DNA of 64,000 nucleotides. Source: Brachypodius melanocephalos (taxonomy: Eukaryota; Chordata; Aves; Passeriformes; Pycnonotidae). Positions within the stretch are counted from its first letter, which is position 1, and every line of letters begins with the position of its first letter. Positions 49,701 to 61,145 of this stretch are shown here, piece by piece. Below the pieces are notes generated by a model. That model ran no database searches. It was not told the DNA's origin and saw only the letters and a list, made by a program, of their open reading frames with translations. Location: positions 16,142,681-16,206,680 of the forward strand of contig VZSR01003806.1 of assembly GCA_013398615.1 (NCBI GenBank), in the 5' to 3' direction. A program made the position numbers and the translations under genes.

Positions 49701-52700
49701 TATCTACACAGCCTGAGCTACTTGATGAGTGAAAAGGTCATGCTTGCCCCAAAAGTGGTGAAGATTATCTTTTCTTCCTCTCCTAATGAAAAACAGTTCA
49801 GAAAATTTGACTCCATTTTTCTTTCCTTGGACAAAATGCACATTTGGATTGAATTTAGAAATACACAGCTCCTACAGGTGAGACTTTTAAAGAACTGAGG
49901 TCTAAGATGGGCAGGAGAGGTGGCCTAATAGAGCATTGCATATGTAAGGTAAACCAATTCAATTTGTGTTGTTTCTGCCTTGAAAAACAAGACCTTGTAC
50001 TCCTGCAGAAGTGTTGAGAAGATAAAGTCCCCTAACAGTGAATTTCCTGGATTCTACATTAGGTGCTCAGCCGGTTTCTGAGGTATCCTGGTGTTGCAGT
50101 CCTTTCAACCCAGCTATTGCTGTGCTGCTTTTGGGTGATGAAAGATTCCCCAAGTCACCCTTCAAATGCCATGCCATGCCAGACACATGATTTCTCTTTG
50201 TATAATGTCTATGTCAATGTGCTTAGCATCTGTGAAGAGAAAATTATGGTGGAGAACTCCATCCTATTGCTGTCATGTTGAAGTGAAAATCTGTCAGGAT
50301 CCTCTTTTAACTGTAAACATGCTGAAACTTTTGTCTCTGACAGTAATGGGAAACCCCTGCAAACAGCTGGAGCCCTCCTTGAATGCCTTGGGAACTCTGA
50401 AAAGCTCCTAAAAGAATTTGACCTTATTTGTAACTCTCTTAATAAAGCCTCCACTTTGCTGCCAGCATGTGCAGAGAGCATACACAGAGCATGGGGAGGT
50501 CTCTGGGGAAAGGGCTATTTACAGGCAATGAACCATTAATATCCCTCAGCCAAGTGAGCCCTTTGCCCCCTTTTCCTGCTGTTTACTGTTGCCTCTGCCT
50601 GCATCTCCAAGTGGCTTGTTTATTCCAAGAGAAGTAATTTTAAAAAATGGCCTTTTTCTACATGTGTCTGAGTGCAAGGTAATGATCTAATTAGGAGACT
50701 GAGGAGGAAGATCTTGGACGTAAAATGATTACCCTTTTTATTGCTTAATGGAGCAATATCTTTGGTCATATTCAGGACACCTGACTTGTTCACATTATTT
50801 ATTTTTACAGTAGCTCTCCCACTGAACCACAGGGAGTGAGATGGAAGTGTTCAGCTGACCTTTAATCTAGGATCCAGGACTCCTTCTCAAGGACCCTGTC
50901 TTTCTCCATCACATATACAAAAAGCCCAAAGCAATTTAATTGCTCATCCTGGGTGGAAGGAATCTGGGCTTGGTTTTGGAGTCGGTGCAAGATCGTGGGA
51001 ACCCTGGCTCTGCAGCCTCTCTCTGGGTCCTTGGGTGTGGATTAAGCTGAGTACTCTGCTGAGACTGAAATGCCCTTGTCACTTAACATACCAGTTGTCT
51101 CCTGTGCCTCTGTAAAGAGGAAAAATGAATGTGTTTACAAAGCCCAGAGGAAACTCAAATGGTCAGTGGCACTCCCTGACTCATGGCATCTAATAATGGA
51201 AGAGCAGAGGAAGGAGTTCAGCAAATGAGCCCGTGCTTTAGATGCTCATCTCCTGGCATTTTTCATTCTAATGCAGTGACAGAAGGTGATCCAACCCAGT
51301 TTGTTTTGATTTCTCCCTCCTAATGCAGATGCGTCTTATGACTTAAAGCAGAGTCCTCATATAAATATTTATCATACCATATAAATAATGGATCCTTCTA
51401 GTTTGTTTATCTGTGACCAGATCTAGCATGTGAATGAATATGAAATACATGCAGTAAAATATCCATTTTATTCCAGGGTACATGTTCCTGCCAGCACAAG
51501 ACCTGGCTTTAAGAAACTGCTGCCCCTCGAGCTGTGCATTTCTGGCTCTCTTCTGCTTCACCACCTATGACCATTTTCCATCCTGTTTCTATCAGGACAA
51601 GGCTGTAGCTATGAAGTCACATGCTTAAAAATAAAAAAGGCTCCTAAAGTGTGGAGCTGGACCAATGAGGAATAGCAACCCCTGGCACTGATGGGGGAAG
51701 CACAGGGTGGGATGGAATATCTACAGAAATCTGTGCTGGTCACACAATGCCATGTAGCACAGCTGACCTGCAGCAGATCCAAGTGGCTGAAAGACTCTTG
51801 TGCTTCATCCTGGTTTCCCTGTCCAGCCTTTAAAGCAGCTGCAGTGCTGGGTCTGTGGGATGAGCAGCAGCTGGGGGTGTCAGACCCTGTCATTCCTCTC
51901 TTCAGAGCCCAGGAGGCTTCCAAAGCACCCTCCTGTAGGTGTGATTCTGTGTATGCCTCATTTACATTCAGGGCAGAAACTACTTTATTGTGTGTATAGC
52001 TCCTGATTAAGAACATGTTTTTAGAGGCCAATCTGTTTGTATGCAATAAAACTCACAAGTATCCAAATCTGAAGGCTAAATAAATATCAGTTGCTGTTTA
52101 ATTCACATATCATACCTTATTAAATTTAAATTGAAACGCAGTTCTCATTTAGAATGCTGAGTTAAAGTGGGACAAAGCCTGCTTTCAGAAAGTTGTTCTT
52201 CAATTTTAGATACTTTATGTGTTTCAGTTTTTGTCTCAAAACACCAGGAGGTAATTAAAATCACTTTACAGCTGTTTCTAGAAAACCCCACCTATTGTTG
52301 GATTCCATAGAGCCATAAAAATGATTTATATGAAATTGTTTTTATATGCACACAATAGCTATTAAAAATTAATTAAAAAGTCCATTCAAATGTGAGTCTG
52401 GACAAGATCTTTTTCTGAACCAAGGTTCAAGTTGGTTTTGAAATACTGTTTACCGTGGAGTATGACCCCACACAATGACTGTAATTAAAAATTCTGAAAC
52501 TAGTAATTTAAATAGCACTAGCAAGCTCTGTGATGCTATTGGTATGATATTTGAAGAAGTAAAGTGAGTATTTGTATCAGTAATATCAACTTCTTTAGTG
52601 GCTGATCTTATAAAAGATGACTATTGCCCAACTATTACTTAAAAGCACCCCCAAAATACAATCCTAACAATAAAAGGGCAATGTTTAAGATATTTAAATG

Positions 52701-55700
52701 TGTAGCATGTTTGTTTCCATGGAGTTGCTTCAAATGAAAAGCAGTGTAACTTGTTCAAAACTGATGAAGTTCCTCTTAAACTACTTTAGGTGTCACTCAA
52801 GAATATTGGAAAATTGCCACAATGAGAGCCTGAAAAACAAAGGTAATGTGAAACCTGTGAATCTACAGGCACACCATGCTGTATTTTAGGCACCAAGGGC
52901 AAGAAGTGACTTGCAGGCTGTGTCAGCTGCATAATTTCTTCAGAAAATGGGCCAGTCCTGCAGCTTATGGAGTTCAGACCTTGCTTCAGCCTAGGTCTAG
53001 GCAGTTGTTGAATTTCCCCATGTTCAGGAAAAGACTTTTTTGGGGCTGTAATGAACAGGAAAGAGAAATGAACTCAAGGACTTCACAGAGAAGTAGATAC
53101 ATTGAAAGCACTATCCCTATCTTCCACTGAGTGATGTAAAGCTATTACCTTCTTTGCTTCTTTTCTTTAATGCCTTACAGCCCATGATCCACTCTGCTGG
53201 AAATTAAATAATAAAATTTAATTCTCATTGCCACACCAAATCTTCTTTGTTCTCTGAGACTTCTTGGAGCCATGTTTGAAGCTGTCCTTGGATTCTCACT
53301 TCAGCCCCCAAAACCAAGAAATGTTATTAATTTGCTCAACTTTGCACACTCTGAGTCAGTCCCTGCAAAACTGGAGGCTTATATATTTTATGTGAGTTCT
53401 GGTTCCAAATACAAGGGTGATAAGATGATTTAAGTTCACATTAATAAACCAAATGTTTCTAAATGTAACTATAGGATCTGCAATTAAACTTGTAATCAAT
53501 TCTTCAGTTGCAGTCTCTAAATGTGATTGGTTTCTTTTAAGATAATTTTCTCTTTTCTGGCCTACTGATGAAGTTTCCAAAGTTTTATGAACTGTGTGGT
53601 GACTAATTTTTCTCTCTCTTTCTATAAAACATACTTTTTAAATGTAAAGCTGGCCTTCTCTGCACATCCTTCTAGTGTTTGGATATAGATTTCCTTTCTA
53701 GCCAGTAGTTTTCAGTGACATTGTGCAATACATATGCTCTATATGCAGTTGTATTAACGTGAAATTCTCTGCTGCTATTTGTAATATGATGTTGACCATT
53801 TATCATTTTACAAAGATCAGCAGGGAAACTTCACCTTTTAATTGTTTTGGGTTCCTGCTCCTGAGCTGCTTCTATGTATGTAAATACATTTCTGCTTCTG
53901 TACCTTTTTCATTTAAGGGCAGTCTTTGATTTTTATTGGCTGAACTTCACATTGGTTGGTCTTAAGGGAACTTAAGTATTTGTAGTTTTCTCCCTCTTCT
54001 CTTGTAGGATCTTGTTGGATCTAGACCCAATGCATTTCTTTTGTCCTCTATTGAGGCTTGTGTGCCATGGCAGGGAAGAGAAATCCAGAGTATTTCAGTT
54101 GCCCCCAACTGAAACTGTGTGACAGCTTTCCACTGATAAAGAAATTGCCTCCCCAGGCTGCTAAATGAGAAAGAAAGTGGACAAAATCCATCTTTATTAA
54201 CAGTCTTCTTTGCTGGCTTTTAAAGAGAACATCAAATTTAATGGGCATGGGCTAAGTGGAAAACGCCTGGGGTTTGATGTACTGCACAGAGTGCAAACTG
54301 ACTCATTGATATTCCGTGAAGACATCCTTCACAGGCTGCTGGATGGCTAATTTGGGCTGAAGCTGAGGCTTAGGCACCTCTAGGAGCTGCCCCTGTATGA
54401 AGGAACTGACGTTTGTATCAACTATAGCTAATGGAACATCTTTAAAATACATGAGAAACTGCCAAAGACCAGGAGAGCTTCCTTCCCTCCCTCCTGACAG
54501 AGGATCTTTTGCAGATTGAGGCAGCCACTCCTAGCTAAGACACGATGGAATTTCAGCAGTTGCCTCACCTGAAAGGTTGGAGTTACTTCCTGTTTGTGTT
54601 CTTTCTGCCATTCCATTGAAATTTACTTTCTCTTTTGGCAGACAAATGGATAACCACAGCACTGATTCAGACATCTGCAGCTTTCTTTGCAGGAACTAAA
54701 TTTCTCTCCTCTTAGGTTATTGACTCCTTCCATCTTTCATTCTGTCCAGAATTCTCACATTCATAGCTCCCAGCAAGTAACTTTTCCTCCTGTTCTTGAG
54801 CAGGAAATCAGACTTCATGTTTTAGAGAAAAATCTTGTCCTCTGCTTGGGAGGAGAGTCCTCCTCAAGCTGTCAATTGTTTGTAAATTACTGCCCTTAAG
54901 GGAAAACTTATCTTAAGTTGATCCTTTCACCTGCTCCTCAAAAGACAGCAAGGAAAGCTAGGGTTCTGCTGACGGTTTAATTTCTAGATTTGGGTCTGCT
55001 CCTGATACCTTTACACTGAGCCAAAGCATCCCACAGAATTTATCTCTTGATCAGGTACCACAGGTCCTGTTCCAGTTCCTAACCACCTACTTTGTATGTA
55101 CTGCTGGAAATTGTATTTTAGGCAGTGATCCCCTTTCTGAAGTCTTTAGTTGTGGCCAATCATTTGGTCCTTTTGACACCTCAAGGTCTTATATTTTCTT
55201 GGCTGAAAAAAGTAGAATGAATGCCCCATTTTTCTTGAAAACTCACAGACTCAGAGAGTCTGACTCATTCTCTTATGAGTGAGTGGAGTTTTTTCTCAGG
55301 CTCCAGTTTTCTTTCTTTTTAAAATGCATCCATGTTAAAATTGGATTTAGCTCCATGTCCTGCTGCCTCTCCAGATCCATGGACAGCCTGTGGAAAACTA
55401 CCTGGCAGCTTCCCAGCATACATATTCACCTGAGCAGCTGTGTGTGGTCCTGCTTGCTCTGGACAGCCCGTCTCATCTGTGCAGGAGCCCACCTTTGCAG
55501 GTTCAGCATGGCTGTGCCAGGTGAGTCTGATCATGAGCAGATAAAGAGATGAACAGATGTTCTTGAACATCTGCAATATGCCCAACTTCACTGTGGGATT
55601 TGTCACCCTTCTCAAAACTCAGGGTTTAAATCTGTTTGTGGACCCATCTGTGATGGCTGCTGCCTCGGAAGAGGCTCCAATCTCCACCAGAGGATCTAAG

Positions 55701-56794
55701 AGCTACCAAAATGCAAAAATTAAAGAGTTTGGAAACATTCTTTCAAATCCAGATAGGCTTTGCAATCAAAAGCAGCAATACATGGCTCGGATTTCAGATT
55801 TGGATGTGTCACCCTTACTGGAGAAAAAACAAGTAACACTGAGTAACCAAAATTAAGGATATGATTAATAGGCATTGGCTCCAGTTTCTTTATTTTTTCA
55901 CCAGGAAGAGGTAATAAAGAAACAGTCATGGTGGGAAGCAGCCTTAGACTGACTAAAATCCATTCATTGTGGTGAGCTTGATGATATGGACATTACATCA
56001 CCGAGACCAATTCCAGTTTTAAAGCCAGTGCAGTCTGCAAGTTGCAGCTGGTAAAATCTTCCATCATGGCTCTGTTGCCCTGGTTTGGGTTTTCACCCTG
56101 ACAGAGGCGGAGCTTATGGAGTAGATCAAGGAGTCACATCATGCTAAATGCAATTGGTAAGGTGAATTACCCACTGAGGACTTAGACTAAGGGTTGTGAA
56201 ATTCATGTGGCCAGTGATTGGCATTTGTGCAGTGATCCTGGAAAAGGGAACTCACCTTGCACCAGGAGCAAGGCTGGAGGGACGTGCAACTTCTAAAAAG
56301 TGGGGCCAGAGGTAAAGAGAATAAAGTGAGCTGATCCCACTCCCCCACAGCCCCAACTTTAGCTGAAAATACCATATTTGAAAAGCACAGATGATACCTT
56401 TAAACGCTTTCACATGTGAAAGTTTCACCATAGCCAGGATTTGTATGTGCTCTCTGGCAGTGTACTGAAGCAATCCAAGACTAATGAAAGCCAAGGGTAA
56501 CTCTGGGCCAACCTCTCCAAGAGGGCTCTCTATCATCCATGAAGTATTAAAGCAGTTTTTTATTGCTGTATCATGGGATTTGAGTTTTGTGAGCTTTAAG
56601 AGGTTCTCGGCAGGGGCCTGGCTGTGCTTAGCAGTACTTACCTCAGAACTAGTGATATGGTGTTGGCATTTGTGAGTCTCCTTCCCACGTCTCTGACACA
56701 TGGAGTCACTTGTTTGTTACTGGTGCCAGGGTGGTATGTCATAAAACATTTGGAATTTGCATTTAGGAAGCAAAAAGCAGCAGAAGAAAGGAGA

Positions 56795-56900
56795 TTATAG
56801 AATATAAAATCATGAAGATTGGAAAAGACCTCTAAGATCATCCAGTCCAACTGTAATGTTGCCCTGAATGAGCATGACATCTGGTACAGTAAGTGCCATG
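56795..56900 (-). repeat. CR1 LINE 3' tip
   Basis: TAGAATATAAAATCATGAAG then GGAAAAGACCTCTAAGATC and ATCCAGTCCAACTGTAATG. Antisense, short. Confidence 0.85.
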
Positions 56901-58217
56901 TCTAGTCTCCCACTTCTGAAGATCTGGAAAAATGAATTTGGCCAGCTGAAAGAGACCACAACCCAACTCTGCTGTACCACATTTCTGGGCTTGGCTTCCC
57001 TGCATCTTTTTGGCAGGATAACTACATGATTTATGGATAAAACCCCTCTGTTTTCTTGCCTCTCTGAACTCTGAGGATAGGCACCTGGAAGTGAAGGCTT
57101 CTGACCTGGAATCACCTTCTGAAGAGGTACTAATATATAATTGGAGCTCTCACTTCAATGAGCTCCCCAGGGACTCATTTCCATTTGGAAATTAAATTAC
57201 CTACATGCACTTCATAGCATCCAACAGGACTGAATTCAGTATTTTTATAAGCCTGAGACACAGGGGTAAAAGAAAATACCATATTGTCCCTTCTAGAGCT
57301 CCAAATGACATGGTGGGGACTGTGATTTATGAAGGTGCTGTAGCCTCATCTATCACTCAGCCACCTCTCAGATGTACTACTGACATCTTCAGTGCTCGTT
57401 AGTGAGGGAATAAAGATGCTTGAATATGACATTTTGGCACCCAGCTAAATGAGCTCCTTATCAGAAACCCTTTGAAGTGTATAAGGAAGATGGTCCCATT
57501 TGGAGGTTTTTATTGCTGCTCTTACATTTTCCAGTTCAATGTGTTATGTAGAGGATGAACATGTTGACAGACCAAGAAATCCAAGACAGGAGACAAAGCT
57601 ACTTTCAATGTTGGTGTAATCCTCCCTCAAAACACTGCAGGCTGCTTGCTCTGGTCTTTATGGGAATGTACAAGGCACTTTTGCTTAGAAATTGTGTGGA
57701 GGCAAAACCAGGGAAAATTCCCTGTTTGAGCAAAAGGAAATCTTTGAAGTGAACACTTGGTCAGAATTTATGCCTAGACCCCATTTCTTTTTTTTCAGGG
57801 CTAGAAAAATATGACTGTTTCCAAGAGAATGGCTCAGGTCTCTAGCATGGGGAAAATGAGAAGAGTATTTGGATTTTACCATGTGGGAGGCTGTTGTTGT
57901 CAGTAGAGTTTAGCTGGATCTTGTACCATGGATACCTCAGGTGACTTTCTGCCACTCCTGCATTCACCAGATACTGGTGTTCATCAGGATCTGGAGGTCA
58001 GGGAAAACAGTAAGGCTTGTCTAAATTGTGACTGTTTGCAGCAAGAGCCAAGGAAATGGAGCACTACAGGAAACCTCCACTATGCTATATTGAAGTCATG
58101 CTGGCAACCACTTAAAAGCAGTCAGAGATTGCCTGAAATCTTCAGTAATGACCTGGGACAGGGTTTGTAGGTGGTACTGAGTTGGGCAGGACACTTGTTA
58201 CAGCTTAACTAGAACAC

Positions 58218-58692
58218 TGACCTGTCCAGTTTGGGGTTCTCCAGGTAAAGAGAGATGTTGGAAAACTGGAGCAAGTCCAATGAAGCTCCACCAAGCTGGT
58301 CAGGGGCATGGAGCATACAGCATATGGGGGAATACCGAGGGACACAGGGTTGTTCAATTTCCAGATGAGAAAGCTCTTATTTCTGCTTTTTACTAAGGAA
58401 TAGCTGGTTCTACAGATGACTCTTTTTGGAAACATACAGAAGGAAACAGCAGATGAACAACAAAAGCAATAAACACGAGTTGCAGCAATAGAAATCTGAT
58501 TACATATAAGGAAAAAAATTTTCACCTGTAGACAGGCTTAGCCCAGGATCAAGTGTTCAAGGAGTTTGGGAAATATCTCTCTGTGGAGATTTTGAAAACT
58601 TGCCTGGGAGAATTCCTGAGCAACCTGATGTAACATCAAACCTGGCTGTTCTTCCAGCAGGAGGTTGGAGTGGATAGGCTCCAGATACTGCT
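58218..58692 (+). repeat. Diverged CR1 LINE fragment
   Basis: GGAAAACTGGAGCAAGTCCA, CTGTGGAGATTTTGAAAACT and GAGGTTGGAGTGGATAGGCTC follow sense CR1 order. The minus-strand open frame at 58205-58525 is a shadow of it. Confidence 0.75.
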
Positions 58693-59119
58693 TTCAGCTA
58701 AATTATGGGATAGTTTATGTGCCACAGTCTCAGTAGGTGACATTTCCCCCTGGATATAATTTTTCATCCTATGGTTTGCAAAAAGTCCATTTAAAAGAGG
58801 CTTTTACAGTCTTGATGCCCTTCTTTCTATGTGAGGGTCTTCCATCTTCAGCTGTAACTGAAGCACAAAGAATTTCTTCTACTCTTCTCCTCATTTTGGC
58901 TGGTGCAGGTTGAGCTGGAGCAGCCTGGCAGTTGGAGAGTTGAGGACTTTGCTACAGGTTTTTGTGACTATGGTGGCCCAGTCTGTGCCCAAAGAAGGTG
59001 GGGATCTGGGGTTACACATGTGCAGGGGACAGCTACTGGAAAGACACCTGTACTGTGAAACTGTAGCGTGGTACCTGGCATGTTGTCTTGGCCCAGATAA
59101 CTCTTCTAGGCAGTCCAGA

Positions 59120-59240
59120 AAATCATAGAATTCTGGAATGGTTGGAGTTGAAAGGGTCCTTAAAGATCATCTTGTTCCAATCCCCCTACCATGGCAGGAA
59201 CACTTGCCCCTAGACCAGGTTGCTTAAAGCCCCAAAGATA
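59120..59240 (-). repeat. CR1 LINE 3' end
   Basis: AATCATAGAATTCTGGAATG then GTTGAAAGGGTCCTTAAAG and CCCTAGACCAGGTTGCTTAA. Antisense, short, 5'-truncated. Confidence 0.95.
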
Positions 59241-61001
59241 CAGTGTGGGCCTTCTGCAAATTGACTATTAGGACTAGCCCTGTTAAATCTCAGGCTGTAT
59301 TACCTGTTTGGAGAAATGGTAATTAGCAAAGTCATTCTAAGGTACAGAGTATCACTTAAACAAAGGGAGTAAAGGTGTGTCCATAACAGCCCCCTTTGGT
59401 TTCCTGATACAGATGCTGCTGCTAAAGTCAATTTGGGTGGAGACCATGGCCTGCTCACAACTGCATGGGAGAAAGGAGGCCATCAATACCAGGACATGGC
59501 TAGTGACGGCTAGAAAATCTGTCAATGTTAGTGTGAGAGTATACGACAAATAAAACTCCTAGAAGCATTTTCAGTCTGATGAATCTACAGCTTTGGCACC
59601 TGAAGAGTCAATTCAGTGTGTTAAGGGGAAGAGTAGAGTCTGTAGCTTGTTAGTACATACATATTCATAAATGAGGAACAGTCCCAAAAGGTGCCCATCT
59701 CTGGAGGTGCTGGATGCAAAACCCTTGTTGTGCCTCTCACAGGACCAGCAGTGTGTAATTCCCCACACTCCCATGGATGCAGTATGCTCCTGTGCCAGAG
59801 GGCAAGGCCCCTAAGCAGACAGCTGTGGGATGCTCTCTGTCCTGTGTGAGAACAATAACAAATAAAAAGAATAGGCACCCTCCATGAAATCCTCTGCAGA
59901 GTTTAGATTTGCTGAGTTTCTCTAACTGGACATTTGCAAAAAGACAATGAATCAGGATTGCTGCATGCCAGATGTTTCCACTGAAACCTCGGACACTCAT
60001 TGGATCAGAAATCCCCTAAGGAAGTTTGGGTCGTTCAGTAAGAAAATGTTCGTGTGGAGCCTTCTTCTTTTGTCATTTGCAGCGTGTGAAATAAAATGCT
60101 GCCTTTGGTTTGAGAAAAAAAGACATGCTACCCTCTAGGCTTGGTTTTCTGTGGCTTTCCCAAGTCTCTCATGGCTTTTATTGTTAAGCTGGTTCTAGCA
60201 CTCACTACCTTTTGAGGTTCATTTTTCCTTTCCCATCCTCCCAATTAGTGACAAAAAGGGGTTTGTCTTCCATTCTCTGTAGCTGTCCTGTTCCTTTTAG
60301 CAACAATTTGATGTTGAAGAAATGTCTCCTTGTGAGTCTCCCCCTGAGCTTGGTCTTGGCTGGACAATGAAAGCAAACTGTCAGTCTAGCACCTAAAAGC
60401 CCAAGACTTTATCTGTGCAAATTGTTCTCACCATGGGTAAGAAAACAGGCAAAACCACCTGATAGAGAAAAATTATTGAGAAAACACTTATTTTTGGAAC
60501 TCCCCATATTCTGAATTTCTAGTATAAAAAATGTTTCTACTTGCATGGACTGAATGTGATTAAAATAGTATTTCTACTTATATGGTAGATGATAATATTA
60601 TAATTATTATATAATTATTAGAATTATTACACCTCATAGTAAATTTCATTAGATTTAGAAATACGACAACTAAGAGCAGACAGAGACACTGATCACCTTT
60701 GTCTTCAACAGGGGCCAGAGAGGGGGATTTGAAACACCTTTTGTGGTTGTTACAAAGATGAAACCTGTTTTATTCTCAGCCTTCTTTGTATGGATGCATA
60801 GGGGTTTCTGATTTTTCAGTGTTCTTTTAATTTATTAGAGATGTGTTACAATCAGATACACCTTCTCATGTAAACACAAAACCTTTTAAATATGGAAATC
60901 TTGTATATGCTCTCACATTCTGCAGCTGGTAAATTATTTTTAGGCAATTTCTCTTGTGAATGGACAAATATTCACAGATGGGTATTGTTTTTCCCTTTTA
61001 G

Positions 61002-61145
61002 AGTGTCAGTCAGCTACTGCTCTCCAGCTCATGATCAAGCGCTGTCATGGGAAAAGAAGCTGCAGCATATATGCCAGCACGTATGAATTTGGAGATCCTT
61101 GTTACCCAGGCATCCAAAAGCATCTTAATGTCATCTACACTTGTG
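61002..61145 (+). CDS. EVA1C: EVA1C exon, second half of SUEL lectin domain 2
   Basis: This 144-nt exon is phase 1 at both ends. The incoming base makes a Glu codon followed by CQSATALQ, so the exon begins just before the fourth Cys of the domain. It continues with KRCHGKRSC, then EFGDPCYPG, the textbook FGDPC-x-G motif, and closes with KHLNVIYTC, matching KYLxVxYxC. Five cysteines here plus three in the previous exon make eight. The donor is a consensus GTAAGT. In the family this domain is followed by a juxtamembrane stretch, one transmembrane helix and a conserved cytoplasmic EVA1 region. None of that is visible before position 64000. Confidence 0.92.

Larger units (their letters stand above)
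46718..61001 (+). other. EVA1C: EVA1C intron inside lectin domain 2
   Basis: This 14,284-nt phase-1 intron has a GTAAGC donor and an acceptor with the tract TTTTTCCCTTTTAG. CR1 copies are at 56795-56900 (minus), 58218-58692 (plus) and 59120-59240 (minus). A G-rich direct repeat lies at 48850-48892, and an AT-rich stretch of TAATTAT-type sequence lies at 60585-60635. The stretches between CR1 copies are unique intronic DNA. Minus-strand open frames at 51609-52046 and 56252-56701 show no family features. Confidence 0.85.

Noticed and set aside
51609..52046. 145-residue minus-strand open frame
   Set aside because: No family features. A plus-strand open frame of similar quality overlaps it, so neither is convincing.
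56252..56701. 149-residue minus-strand open frame
   Set aside because: No domain or motif recognised, in unique intronic DNA. No coding texture beyond an open frame.
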